A stretch of 64,000 nt of DNA from Blattamonas nauphoetae (Eukaryota; Preaxostyla; Oxymonadida), in assembly GCA_033064195.1 (NCBI GenBank), contig JARBJD010000037.1:186001-250000 (forward strand), read 5' to 3'. How positions within the stretch are numbered: the first letter of the stretch is position 1; each line of letters begins with the position of its first letter. Made by a program: the position numbers and the translations under genes. Shown here one piece after another: positions 35,401 to 44,400 of this stretch. The notes under the pieces are model-generated. The model did no database searches. It was given only the letters and a program-made list of their open reading frames with translations, and had not been told where the DNA came from.

Positions 35401-37026
35401 TTCAGGAAATACAAAGGAGAAATGCAGAATAATGTTGTGCTCAGTCTTCACAAACTCACTTCGGAGAACTTACAAAAGATTGACGAAGCACAGACAACTG
35501 CCCCAGCAACAAACGTTCCGGCCGTCACCGCGGGATATCCGGGTTTTGCACCAGGATCAGCCAGCACTACGATCCGAGAAAGAACCACGAACACATTCAG
35601 CCAGATCAAATCGAGGTATGGGGGAAGAGATCAGACTCGTGATGTTATCAGTCTTCGGCAACAAAAAGCAGATCTTGAAAAACAAATTGCCTCACTCGAT
35701 ACAGAATCGAAAGTGTCGCAGTATGAGATGAAACGACTGCTGTTGGCCAAAGTGAATGATCTCCAAAGTCAGTTGGAAGACTTGCAAGAACAGCACTTTG
35801 ATGATGTCCAGGAAAGAGACGGGCAGATCAGAATGTTGGAGCTGAGACTCGAACAGACATCATCGAAACTCGACGACACAATCTCAAAATTGGAAACGAT
35901 TGAAGTTGAATACGACCAACAAGCAAAAAATAAAGTTGCTCTGATGCAATGGAAAGCTCATAATTCAAGAGTGATCAAACAACTCCAAGAACAACTCGCA
36001 AAATACAAACGATGGAACAACATTGACATTGACAAACTCTTTATTGATCTCGAAAGAAAGGAGAATGAGCTCCAACTTGCCGAAGCTGCCGAGGAAAAGG
36101 CGCAACGGAATATGGAGCAAATGGATGAATTGCATCGTCGCGAATATAAACGACTCCAAAGAGTTGCCCAAAACGAGAAAACGATGAAAGAAAACGCGTT
36201 CAACAAGCTGGACGAGCTCCGTCGCTGGATGGAAACAACAGGATACACTCCACCCGACTTCATGAACGACGATTTGGAGATTGTGGATGAGGACACTGCA
36301 GCTGGCGGAGCCTCTCCCACTCGCGGCGCTCGAACCACAAGTCGCAATGCGACCACTCGTCCAGGCAGTCGAACGACTCACAGTCGTGTGGGAAGCGCAG
36401 GAGGTGATGTCAATTACAGAAGCTTCTCAGCGACAAACACCCAAGACGACATCACTTCAGTTCAAGTCTCTCCGATGGGCACGTACAAACAAGCTCGTGA
36501 GTCACCATCACTTCGACGACCTCATTCTGTTCGAGGTGATTCGTTCTCTGATGAAGGTGCACAGGCATCTTTCTCAGAAGACGTGATGTTCTGGAAACGT
36601 CAATTCGAACAAATGAAAGAGAGAAATGGACTCCTCGAGAAAGAAAACAGTGCTCTCCGGCGTCAGATGGATGTCGACGATAAAGTTGATGATGGAGCCA
36701 TCTCTGACCGCCCAATCCCATCATCGGTGAAACGACAGGAACGATACTCCGAACGCAGCACATCCAGCGGGCAGGCAACCGACACCCCATCAACTATTGT
36801 AAGTCATGCGATTACTCCCAAAACACACACCCAAATTGTCCCGACGCAGGCCCCGCCTCCACCTGTCTCCCATCAACGGGCTCTCACACCAGTTCAAAAG
36901 TCAAAACTCATGATCGGGCAAAGGCCAGGTGTGTTTAGTACTACTTCCACAAGTAAGCGAGCAGCCCCACTTTCTTTGCCTCGGTATACTTCACCGAATC
37001 CTCCTGGAAACAAGAAAAAGACATGA
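26422..37026 (+). CDS. giant coiled-coil protein, possibly CCDC162/DUF4549-like
   Basis: The frame from ATG 26422 is open for 3,534 codons, but 26749-26838 is almost certainly a 90-nt stopless intron: gtttgt donor, long pyrimidine-rich body, tccag acceptor, and a Phe/Ile-rich translation unlike its surroundings. The mature protein is then about 3,504 residues. The N-terminus has YPDSIAYSDWK and, after the intron, a helical SRKYQLIQRKCNYLSRWSRFC region. These remind me of the DUF4549 region of CCDC162-type proteins, which is a tentative recollection. Residues ~2,700-3,230 are heptad-rich coiled coil, followed by a Ser/Arg/Pro tail. The middle is globular-helical, broken by low-complexity acidic linkers. 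No catalytic motif was found. A ciliary or cytoskeletal role is inference only. Confidence 0.7.
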   Translation: MLDPDIEKAKLSHERYPDSIAYSDWKNKTYSIEQRNLEFRLEELTNKCLSLIKEQANQAETQGKISNIPPVVLPDLKRFRGDREYCLRALSQVSFPKPPLIQTDLFDEEVCIIFFQIYSLFCFSYSLFSTITITTKFVQIEAAKIPHISLNNIHSLLIQYFQSRKYQLIQRKCNYLSRWSRFCAPNSNTRSTFPSFSLRLERFDTEYEDTLLRLERLEGGLSRRYYHPIQPPSSLLEHNTAQKGRRFDLKGATQANKGKDMIAEPTSDVWLGSRTLCDLGDSFVGLIQPDDLRICLRETVFSAHVSKRLNLFLSELRLLSFSHRIQIARRSISILNQPKQLSRNSPAGNTIPLLVSDQHTLDVILFQLGHYFGIANAPSDVVQSEGFTFKSARFFTDYMAKHKKKSDTPLYSQCSLFDPLSSALPIQETTTDADDEEGFSEGSVPNRGQIDQKSRAGHASNYGLDYTFVKASPWAPYSAKPVVAEWQEEQEEKLGREAIDGLLMVEMEVLKTTEIDVLLSRSRTLATTHTQRIQTSQQTAGNDDETRFGQTPTVGRSIEENLNLLEKQNLMTDTASQAMVHSLNGISDLIDSSRDKQPLNKGASQKQSLPKRKLIALYLLKHVRCVELRQRLLEHLNYFVSIQRKLTLDALGFPWESESKNVKSSKPKNPVDEFDFDENTENEETPLIQTPLYLTKDNTKVLPTSAAFSLFTIPEPTAFGFNRSTFGSNEQSSHTTSTSSSSQHKLPRTFEVCPHLTIYQMRQLKGLTHRDDEWIIGDDDTITIKDSHGVSIVYEMTMSMLEHLESELLRIASHYLSASIAQRVEEATMRMELLSDSARETGEIEQLSQHMKDQILGEATSQYDRQTLLADILECEALYQRSKRKLIDLYIEAYENTVDPTEMRELNRVITCLLALRPRLDLTGHSFVDSYASEIICLELQYNLMHAIMSRMVNEERSMVRQVSSAFTNLSVNNTLGLPHPLLDVATLPEITLVPRGHLFMPFEFVSSLSQIRYVSVVMDSVLKELIAVHRPTSQVGVSALHCALLQQAILSWIEMEKLDEQETLFQASLTPMSQATLGGDDPGLEPPEEGLKTREEIEDGLFASELFENPVSMCSAVDEFLQTLEEASDQTQKQTTTIDSETLAKVEELGLGDGGETPSQLVNAPDQFESHPTEKQAVTKAARDPYLQLLKTKLASIFGEDEFLTGTQTSPQTVLSTEIFESDTILTQGALASIVAYTQTLEAVRLRQEMILEHHQVEVLFGIYRDQAESVGLRVRRFELAPFKFNEATGEISIHGPSQEGLKISEDGLVTKGDETDQEGEEPEKLAQTNTPEEEKQDDPENRTFTPVKVCFAMAEFDQHLIDFNFHTSTGIFKVIGEAGLNELRKSYSLELMQKNLLFVVVRYNQLSIDKYLRELKYLERTIASITLHEGARPLSDKDTVFMTSVEGQEETQLELSSDASPELIMFNDLKRKALRRWKKEALRDVASHFVPLNARKISLRELRMKGYSERSVNILKREKKGEISKKLYRLKLDMIDGYCSDMTKDVTIYSLRIQHAQVLSEIRDDLRRSPNTSPFIVSNMNNTTASINELVSTLNKYALNPEEMKKDLVTVKKKEGKAQVSTPFENLITTGTLMNLWYVPDEQELMNVSEDVAGLVNMRVAVGLLIVLQDLHSYAAALFCIANPDFIEKQNNQRDRQEKMDKRARLAKEMKIELKTKEEAPQKKEQPPPSELDTIKLQMEGLPFAGDPFLVFSYLTDVRTRYDLFFRILYSSLEEAFLSKQNQAFAGYLRRQILRFSRIFNPPAVFKSPLVNQFSQNEFTQHFFSQAITRPQKTRGVIAKNEVFSGPYGQMLSRQYPTMFGPNGAFIEDDGLARAMISPGNGDEALRKENLYQPNDIVINGAAHVLPSPYAEAFERLRAERLQLQEKQSSRQTSRPVTGSNSKSKARLKKVETKASTEDDVEVGTMRRVLKDMVSSQQRQIQHLLRSGAVHNPSAALSIASIANGLKKGGDSIIDKNIEHLSTFLPTPTCPPFLSPEYQVHVATCPPWGTPVTDSGSVAMNSNMQSGGGMTEMLSLNSGGSDGLVLVGRGALGSGGIGRCGVNVWGYSINTSEMVGEGGGGVFLSIIPIASLNPQTKPSSAEEAALLEQKTSTKNTVTMATGTNSFPILSAIRHAAVNGQTEWEYAGITFSTAGSSGTSQKRADFMAEDEEWYGPYGRFTGGPYSLLTVGLAGQLNESLGLTSYHALNAPLYSKFNKSHVVPNNPFPKTLTLLPSFISTSALPKHFAIGVPDVTFTTQVKTLPDARVLDKIKRRIGIVSPHLAFSNVKVVAKKTKEETEGDEENPETPDDSLANVGALGIAYRRILASVATKKNRHQVNDDEDGYGMALGGSFDDGGIHHAYFGGDSLGTFPSAHVGQERSLVRSNQMQFHPFMTDAIVDTSAVIITSKQASDTKQSGITMPSTLISSQILTQTSPSTSSPIELAPSPTVSPSNIPPFLYSSLPSSSRLSTLYSFFSGIPKADKKTVLQECLMLDISISSALDEAGLMKFVSGAGSGLASSTAALEMLHVSIQYFVDYLALIQLKRVFLCRILGINDIRTNDTYAIAQKVYSEIVLTPLAMQWFSQQAMKAVGIDAKPTATKSPTSTTNRDKEENVTTKPNALVSTTPNYVSYTQIPLPLRSKSGIELKLSSSVDLRPEGVSQREWMLMQLSFLRKELDKLLLRDAISLVELNYQILTSEIEEEAHRAEVEARRIAPNTQLQLEQLKTGNSLILLDLNPETIKSASQWIERELTSAEVAQISQGDNSKPLVVRLPSGNQLLVNRLQDEVSWNEKTKTLGNTLGLLSKRGVNVTTDNDTTGILFTKALYHQAVGELAQRISVYGEERNRQNHVSTQLIAEALQQRLNASQRRERLLLREQTVHGQMIRRRVQAEVSEKASNFVFEIERLRTIVGKMQRAMDLQEDTIRLKVNEEYETLVTGLRAQLMEAEGNFRKYKGEMQNNVVLSLHKLTSENLQKIDEAQTTAPATNVPAVTAGYPGFAPGSASTTIRERTTNTFSQIKSRYGGRDQTRDVISLRQQKADLEKQIASLDTESKVSQYEMKRLLLAKVNDLQSQLEDLQEQHFDDVQERDGQIRMLELRLEQTSSKLDDTISKLETIEVEYDQQAKNKVALMQWKAHNSRVIKQLQEQLAKYKRWNNIDIDKLFIDLERKENELQLAEAAEEKAQRNMEQMDELHRREYKRLQRVAQNEKTMKENAFNKLDELRRWMETTGYTPPDFMNDDLEIVDEDTAAGGASPTRGARTTSRNATTRPGSRTTHSRVGSAGGDVNYRSFSATNTQDDITSVQVSPMGTYKQARESPSLRRPHSVRGDSFSDEGAQASFSEDVMFWKRQFEQMKERNGLLEKENSALRRQMDVDDKVDDGAISDRPIPSSVKRQERYSERSTSSGQATDTPSTIVSHAITPKTHTQIVPTQAPPPPVSHQRALTPVQKSKLMIGQRPGVFSTTSTSKRAAPLSLPRYTSPNPPGNKKKT

Positions 37027-37229
37027 TATTTTCTTTGAACACTTCAGACCTCTTCATTTTCTCTTTCTTCTACATTTCACTCCCAGTTTGTTCCCAAATT
37101 TATCGTGCAGTATAAAATGTCACCAAGGATCATCAAAGCTAGAATCTTCCCTTGAGGTATGTGAGATCGAAGGTACATCAGTCTTTTACTCGGTGAACTG
37201 ATCGTCCCTTTGAAAGTGGATCCATCGCC

Positions 37230-38269
37230 ATGACGGAGGTATATCCATCTATATCCAGTCTCTTATCCATCCTTCGCCTTTATCTCACCTATTCAACACT
37301 CATCCGAAACTTTTTACTCATACTTCATCTCATACTCTCAGACAATCATTGCCACTCGAATGGTCCTTCAACAACTGAAAGGCAAGTTGGTCGCCGCCCA
37401 GAAAGGTCATGATTTGCTAAAGAGAAAAAGTGATGCACTTAGCGTGAAATTCAGAGACATTCTTAGTCGAATCATCGATGTCTGATTCCTTTCTCAAACC
37501 GCATCATATTGCATCTGCAATTCCCTCCATCTATCACATAGGTGAAAACCCAAGTGGTTCAATATGTAGAAGAAAGCATGTTCGCTACAACTCAAGTCAA
37601 ATATGCTGCTGGTGACCAAATCAAGTCTCATCTTCTTGTTTCTTATTCACACCATCTCTACCTCAATTTCTGTAGATACTCTGTGATGGAATCGGTCAAT
37701 TCTGAAACAAACACATTAACTACCATGCGGATGGAGAATATCGCTGGTGTACTCCTTCCGGTCTTCGATCTACACACAGAAGGACATAACAGTCTGCTAT
37801 TTCTTTCGCATCTGATCTCTTCTTCCCCTACTCATCCACTGATCATTTCTAATCTTTCCAGCTCAAGAATATACTGGTCTAGCAAAAGGTGGAGAAAGAG
37901 TGGCTGAATGCCGAGAAGTCAACTTCCGTCTGTTGGAGGCCCTCACCCGTCTTGCCTCCCTCCAAGTTTGCCTTTATCTACTGTTTATATCTCTAGACTG
38001 CTTTTTCTGCATTGGATGAGGTCATTAAAGTCACAAATCGTCGTGTCAACGCTCTCGAATATGTCGTCATTCCACAGGTCGAAGAAAACATTCACTACGT
38101 CGAGAGTGAGATGAGTGAGATGGAAAGAGAAGAGTTCTTCCGTCTTAAGAAAGTTCAAAAGTCTAAAAAGGTTAAGTCAGCCGCGGCGGACGAGGCACGG
38201 GCGATGAGCAAGCTTGAAGCCGCTAACGACAACCTTGTTCAAGATGACGAAGACGACATTGTTGTCTAG
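37230..38269 (+). CDS. ATP6V1D: V-type H+-ATPase subunit D
   Basis: Six exons (37230-37238, 37342-37479, 37542-37624, 37676-37791, 37862-37965 and 37997-38269) give 240 residues, the usual length for this subunit. The text is unmistakable: KGKLVAAQKGHDLLKRKSDAL near the start, FATTQVKYAAGDQI, TMRMENIAGVLLPVF, YTGLAKGGERVAECR, LDEVIKVTNRRVNALEYVV, and MEREEFFRLKKVQ near the end. Subunit D is the central rotor stalk of the V1 sector that drives proton pumping into vacuoles and phagosomes. The first coding exon is only 9 nt (Met-Thr-Glu) and is followed by a 103-nt intron, so this start is plausible but the least certain part. Introns are 31-103 nt. Confidence 0.93.
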
Positions 38270-38514
38270 TTTCTATTTTTTTGCCTCAAGATTCATCTCA
38301 TCACGTCGATGTTAATTACCCATGTATTCCATTCACCCTCTTTTTGATCTCCAAACGCGAGATCCAATTGGATCCAAAGTTTCTCGGGGACGTTCCAGTT
38401 TCAATTCACATGATTTCTGCCTAATTTTTGAAGAGAAGAAAAAACTGATGCAAAAAACTTGACAGCAAGGATGTGGGTGAAATCAACAGAACGAAATCAG
38501 ATGACCCGAAGAAA

Positions 38515-39225
38515 TCAGCCTACACAAAGTTGGTCACGCAAAGCAACATAATCTTCCTTGCCAATTGACATTTTCCAGTGGAGCTGGTCCAATAGAGCAC
38601 TTTCGAACTCATTCACCAGTATAAGTGGTACGCCAAAGGACTCTGACCAGTGTTGGTTCCGCACAGGATGATCATTGCTCAATTTGTGGCCTACCATGCA
38701 GCACACAACGATTAATGTCAGGAGGTTATTGCGAATGAGCGTGAATCCAGCACAGTCCCAATGATGTCCAATTGCTTCTTTAAACAACCAAAAGGCTTGA
38801 ACCAGCTCTGTTAAAGTCATTCGGTATGTTTTGAGCAGGACTTCGACGATTTTTCGGAGGTAGTAGGAGAACTCTTCTTGTGAGATGAGTTCGACCGGCT
38901 CCATACCTCCAAAGTGAGCTCGCTGGAGTAATCTGTCACACACTTCACACGAATGCCTTGAAGTCGAAAATTTTGGTTGTGAATAGACGAGTGATACAAG
39001 AGAGTAGCGGAATCTGCGTCCAAATCCGTCTTCCGCTCTTCCTGAATCAAAACATGTGTCTGTAGGATACAGACGAGACAGTTCAGTATGATGAATATTT
39101 TTAACACAGCTCGTGTATCCATTGATATGGTGTTCCTGGTGTGAAGTTTGTTTCATTTCATGATGTTTGGCCGGAAAGCTGTTGGTAAAGACTGATAGGT
39201 TACTTTCGGAGACAATGGAAGCCAT
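38515..39225 (-). CDS. cyclin-fold protein (Pho80/P-type cyclin-like)
   Basis: A single exon from ATG 39225 encodes 236 residues. The C-terminal ~130 residues read as one cyclin box of the Pho80/U-P type. A helix ends YLRKIVEVLLK, another reads LVQAFWLFKEAI, then NNLLTLIVVCCMVGHKLSND, FGVPLILVNEFESALLDQL, and a HWKMSIGKEDYVALRDQL end. That order fits helices 1-5 of the cyclin N-terminal box. Such cyclins bind and activate a Pho85/CDK5-like kinase. The N-terminal ~100 residues are unstructured-looking and rich in His and Ser. No PEST or destruction box is evident. The assignment rests on pattern, since cyclins diverge strongly in sequence. Confidence 0.68.
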   Translation of the reverse strand: MASIVSESNLSVFTNSFPAKHHEMKQTSHQEHHINGYTSCVKNIHHTELSRLYPTDTCFDSGRAEDGFGRRFRYSLVSLVYSQPKFSTSRHSCEVCDRLLQRAHFGGMEPVELISQEEFSYYLRKIVEVLLKTYRMTLTELVQAFWLFKEAIGHHWDCAGFTLIRNNLLTLIVVCCMVGHKLSNDHPVRNQHWSESFGVPLILVNEFESALLDQLHWKMSIGKEDYVALRDQLCVG

Positions 39226-39593
39226 TATAATGAATTTTGAGAGAGTGTTCTGTAAATGGAGATGGCTGAAATGATGGAAAGAATTGATCTAAGCCAACAT
39301 AATTCTGAACGAAGAACGACATGGTTCTGAAAGTTCTTGTCACTTTTGAGGACGGAACCCATCTCATGACGGGCAAATATGTCAGTTAAATTAATCCGAA
39401 GACCATCCACGGCATGACTCCAGTCGACCCACAAACAAAACTTTTACACAGTCTCAAACACAACTGCTTTATTCACGATGTCGTTGATTTATCAAGGCAG
39501 TTCTGGACTATGCCGATCACTTCTAACTATTTCATTCAACTGTAGAAGGGGCGTCATTCCATGACAATCAAACTGTCAAGTCAACACAAAAAG
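39226..39593. other. divergent spacer between cyclin and phosphoglycerate mutase genes
   Basis: These 368 bp hold no gene I can support. Short open frames on both strands lack coding character. The region must contain the 5' ends of both flanking genes. An in-frame ATG at 39561 lies upstream of the chosen mutase start. Confidence 0.45.
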
Positions 39594-41324
39594 ATGTCCT
39601 TTTCATTACAGAAACTGAAAAATGGATTCAAGCGTCAAGGTCCCATTGTCTGGGTGTGTTCTGTGATTATCTTCATTGTGTCATTTTTTCAGTGCGTCCT
39701 TGATGGATACGGACTCGGCAAAGATGATCCCAACGTAAACCCAATTATTGCGGCAAAGCCAACTCACCTCAATTCTCTAATTGATACTGCGAAGGAACAA
39801 CATCTGTTTAAGGCTATTCGAGCGCATGGTGCAGCTGTTGGTCTCCCGTATGAATCGGATATGGGAAATTCTGAAGTGGGTCACAATGCGATGGGATGCG
39901 GACAAATCTATCACCAGGGAACCATGCTTGTGGATGAATCTTTCTCATCTGGTAAAATGTTCGAAACGGACAACTGGAAGAAGGTGGTCGGTGAATGTGG
40001 GAAACACAACAAAACGCTGCACATGTTCGGTCTTCTCTCCGATGGAAACATCCACTCTCACATGCACCAGATTTTCCAACTCATTGATGGAGCAGTCAAA
40101 TCCTCGGTGAAGAAAATCCGTGTCCATGTGCTCCTTGACGGTCGCGATGTCCCGCCAGAGTCAGGCCTTGTCTACATCAACCGGATTGAGGAGAAATTGG
40201 CCTCTCTTTCGGCCTCTGGCGTAGATGGCAAGATTGCGTCGGGAGGAGGTCGTATGTATTGTGTGATGGATCGATACAACTCGGATTGGTCGATCGTCCG
40301 TCGTGGATGGAACATGATGGTGCACGGCCATGTTGAGGCAGCTGATATCAGTGGTTTCTACCCTGGGTACTTCAAGACGGCCACTGAAGCGATCGAGAAG
40401 TGCCGCCAGCTCCACCCGGACAAGAAGGATCAGTACAACCTTCCGTTCGTCATTGTTGGAGAAGATGGGAAACCGATCGGGAAAATGGAGGACGGTGATG
40501 TTTGCATCAACTGGAACTTCCGTGGTGATCGGGCCGTCCAGATCAGCAGAGCATTTGACGAACCAAACTCGACCTTCACATTTTTTGATCGTGGCGTCAT
40601 CCCCAAAGTGAAATATGCTGGCCTCCTCGAATATGACACCGAGGTCCATATTCCCAACACTTATCTCGTTCCACCTCCTGAGATCCACAACACGCTTTCG
40701 GAATACACGTGTGCCAACGGAATCACAGCCTATGCCGTCGCTGAGACTCATAAATATGGCCACGTGACTTACTTCTGGAATGGAAATAAATCAGGATATG
40801 TGAACCAGTCAATGGAGCTGTATGAATGTGTTGATTCTCTCCCGAACAGCGAGACAGAGTCACATCCAGAAATGAAGGCAGTGGAAGTGACCGACAAAAT
40901 TCTTGCTGCTCTCCAATCCAAGAAGTTCCAATTCTTACGCATGAACTATGCAAACCCGGATATGGTCGGGCACACAGGCAATTTCGACAGTTGCGTGCGA
41001 GCTGTGCAATGCATTGACAAACAGGTTGCTCGCCTTGCTGCAGAAATCGAGAAGCAAAAGGGGGTTTTGATTATCACTGCTGATCATGGAAATGTGGAGG
41101 ACAAGACTCAAAAGGGAGACAAGACCTCGCACACAACGGCAGACGTCCTCTTCACAATCACTGACTACTCGTACAACGGAGAATACACCCTCGTCGCAGA
41201 TGGAGTCAAGCCGGATGGAGAACCTGAAGGACCAGGTTTGACGAACATCGCAGCAACTGTCCTCAACTTGTTTGGATTTGAAGCACCGGAGTCGTACCGA
41301 AAGTCGCTCATCAAATTCAAGTAG
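39594..41324 (+). CDS. gpmI: 2,3-bisphosphoglycerate-independent phosphoglycerate mutase
   Basis: The enzyme interconverts 3- and 2-phosphoglycerate in glycolysis using two Mn2+ ions and a phosphoserine intermediate. Removing a 39-nt stopless intron (39654-39692) joins GPIVW to CVLDGYGLG, the normal first metal-binding strand, and gives about 563 residues, near the usual 510-560. Nucleophile Ser80 sits in MGNSEVGHN, followed by LLDGRDVPPESG, GGRMYCVMDRYNSDW, INWNFRGDRA, NYANPDMVGHTG and TADHGNVE with the metal ligands. Unspliced, the intron would read as a hydrophobic, membrane-like segment. The ATG at 39594 fits the family N-terminus; an in-frame ATG 33 bp upstream would add eleven residues. 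This mutase type is common in anaerobic protists and bacteria. Confidence 0.93.
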   Translation: MSFSLQKLKNGFKRQGPIVWVCSVIIFIVSFFQCVLDGYGLGKDDPNVNPIIAAKPTHLNSLIDTAKEQHLFKAIRAHGAAVGLPYESDMGNSEVGHNAMGCGQIYHQGTMLVDESFSSGKMFETDNWKKVVGECGKHNKTLHMFGLLSDGNIHSHMHQIFQLIDGAVKSSVKKIRVHVLLDGRDVPPESGLVYINRIEEKLASLSASGVDGKIASGGGRMYCVMDRYNSDWSIVRRGWNMMVHGHVEAADISGFYPGYFKTATEAIEKCRQLHPDKKDQYNLPFVIVGEDGKPIGKMEDGDVCINWNFRGDRAVQISRAFDEPNSTFTFFDRGVIPKVKYAGLLEYDTEVHIPNTYLVPPPEIHNTLSEYTCANGITAYAVAETHKYGHVTYFWNGNKSGYVNQSMELYECVDSLPNSETESHPEMKAVEVTDKILAALQSKKFQFLRMNYANPDMVGHTGNFDSCVRAVQCIDKQVARLAAEIEKQKGVLIITADHGNVEDKTQKGDKTSHTTADVLFTITDYSYNGEYTLVADGVKPDGEPEGPGLTNIAATVLNLFGFEAPESYRKSLIKFK

Positions 41325-41451
41325 TCTTCTTATGTTTTCAATTGGGACTCATTTCGCCAGACACACATTTTCTTCATCTTTGTCTAATTTGAGACTTGGG
41401 TGAAATGAGTCCAATCAAAGAGAAATCAACATAAACGAAGAAAGAGAACGA

Positions 41452-44400
41452 CTAGGAAGAGGTTTCTGCCAAACAAGAAATCACTTCAGGGATGTAATTC
41501 TCAGAGACCTGAAAGAGAGTCTTCAATTCGTTTTGGACCTGAAGAAAATCATCTGAGATCTCTTGGTCGAACTCTATCGTATTCAGTTTGACAAGGACAC
41601 TCTGAGGATTGCCATGGATGGCGGGCGACTTTGTGTGAACAAGCTGAAGAACAAATGCAGCGATCAAACTTGATGACTCCCGTCGGATCTGGAAGAATGA
41701 AGGGAAGGTTGACAAACATTTGGGAAAGAATGCGTCAGGGTTTCGATCAACATCTGGATTGAGATGGGGAGAGACACACGAAAGCGACAGCACTGAGCGA
41801 GCACACCAACCATGCTAGTCGCTCGTTTGATGTTGCCTAGCCAAATGATGCTGTTGGCTGGATCTGCCGACTTGAGCATGTTTTTGGAGATCAGACAAGA
41901 CGAGAGAGTGATTGTGAAGGATCGCATTGTTGTGTTGAAGTCAGCTGGGAACATTGAGACATCCATCTTAAATAAGATAACATTTGAAGAAGAATAAATC
42001 ATACAAGATCGAAGGGGAAGACACTCAGGGCAAAATGGATGGTTGAGCAGAGTGGCATGAAGATCCTTTCATTTGCTCGGTGTGTTCGCATCAACGTGTC
42101 GAGAGTAGTGAGAAGGACAGATGCATCCATCGACTTCTGGATCTTCGTGATGGACGTGTGGAGAGAAGAGATCGGAGACTCTTTAGCAGGTTTTCCGAGT
42201 GTCTCTTTCAGGATCAGCAGAATGTACGACTTGAAAGCATTCTGAGGGGCGGAGAGTGAGGACGATGTCGGTGCAGCAATCCCAACAGACATCAACAGTC
42301 CCAACATGCTTTCTGTTCGGAGTTCTTCAAACGAGAGAAGGTGCACAAAACTGTCCATCAAGGTTTCGATTCGCAACCAATCCACGTCGATCCATGGACC
42401 GTTGCTGACGAATTGAGCGAGTCCGGATTCATCTGGTCCGATGGTCTGATTGCGAAGAGTAATGGTCTGTGACAATCGAGTGAGTTGGACGAACGGATTT
42501 CCTTCCTCATCCATTTCATCATCGTCTTCATCATCATCTTGTGTCTCTCCCTCTGCGATTGGTGTGTCGTCGTGTTGAGTGGCCTGTGCATACACATTCA
42601 GAAGGGAAGCAAGTCGAGTGAGGAGGGAGTTGTTGGGTTGGATGTTGTGGAGGAGAAAAACCAGCGACGAGAGGAGCGGTCCTGCTGTCAATCGGACATT
42701 GTCGATGGTTTCAAGGAGCTGTTTGGAGAGGAGGCGGAGTGTCCGAACAATGAGGGGTTGTGTGAAGAAGTCAGGTGATTCTGGAAAACGATGATGAGAA
42801 GTGGAATGGGAGACCTTTCAGAACTGAGAAGATGACACGAGAGAGCGAAATCATTGAAGCTCGACGGACAAGGCTCCCCATGTCTCCTCCTTTCACTTTT
42901 GTGTAATCGTTGCATCCACTCTCGAATTGAGAGAAGATCCATTCAATGTTTGGTTGTATCAGAGCTAATGAAGGTGAAAAAGAAATAATGAATGAAATAT
43001 AGGTGAATAATTGTGATGGTCATACTAGATGGATCATTTTGGACGATCTTTCCAAGTAGAATACCAGATGATTGGAGAGCAATTGACCTCAGGACAGCAT
43101 CATCCTCTCCCAACCCACACCCCTCTCCGAATTTCTTCAGAAGACCGATCTGTCGGAGCTTGACAAGGAGAGGCTCGTTCTCCAACATGATTGGTTTGTT
43201 TGGCTGAGATTCGCCGATGACTGTTCCGAGTGGAGTGAAGAAGAGTGACACAAGACATCCTCTCACCAAGGAATTGTTTTGTTGTAAGTTTTCGGTTGGC
43301 CGCTTTGCAGCGAGTGCTTTGATGGGAGAACTGAGTCCCTTGCCCAACCGAATTTGAGCTGGTATGGCAGACTGGAGCGAGGTAGTTTGCTCGTCGATTG
43401 GTGTAAAGTCGATGATTGATGATGTGAGGAACGTTGATACAGACGAACAGAGAGCTCCGATCTGAGTTGAAGGCGAGGCTTTGTGGAGGAAGTTGAGGAC
43501 AAGGCCAAGGAGCGACGCACATTCAAACTGAACTTGGATCGATTGTGGAGTCTGCGAGAAAGTGATTAGATTTGTTTTTCTTCTCCTCATTTCCAGTGCA
43601 TTTAATTCCTTCTTCATGTGCGATGGCTTGTTCGTCAAAGGGTCAATCACAATCTGTCCGATTGCAGCATCATCGACAACAACTCTGAATGAGAAGGAGA
43701 GAGTGAGGATATCCAACATGAGCAGAACATAATTAAACAGTAGTTCGAATGGGAGAGCCTCAAAACCGACTGAGATCAGGATGGTTCCAATCAGCCGGAG
43801 AATGCAGCAGAGCGTTTGTGTGTTTGTCTCATCCGCGGAAGGGATGCAGTTGACGTAGAGTTTGAAGGGAAGGGCGAAGAGAGACGAGAGAGAGTCTTGG
43901 TTTTGTGGATCGTTCGCTGTTTCCAGTTGGAGCTTGATTTCAGTCCATGATGGGACTGTCAATCCAATCTCCGGAATGGTGATTCGAGCGACAGATGGAT
44001 CGTCTGAAAGGACGAAAGGAACAGACTCCAATCCTGTTGGTGACAGCTTATTTCGCCCTGGTGTTGTTATGAATGATGTGCTGGCCGTGAGGATTTGGGC
44101 CTTGAGATGAGTGTAGAATAGAGTGTTGCTTCGTGTCTCCACGAACGGACTGTTCCTAAATTCTTCAGCAATCATCCGATCCATCTCTTCCTCGGTTGGT
44201 GCATGTTTGATCGAATATGATCTCTCAGCATTCTGAGCCTCCCGCTGTTCCCTTTGTTGTTTCAGGACACACGCAGCATACGTGTTCGTTCCTGGCATTG
44301 AGATCCCATTCATGATTTCGCTTAACGACAGGATGAGGCCATGTTTCTCCAGCGAACTCGAAGTCTCCTTCAATCGTGTCAAAATCTGGGGAAGGATCTT

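Noticed and set aside
39654-39692. Membrane-spanning segment in phosphoglycerate mutase
   Set aside because: It is the translation of a 39-nt intron; splicing restores the conserved metal-binding strand.
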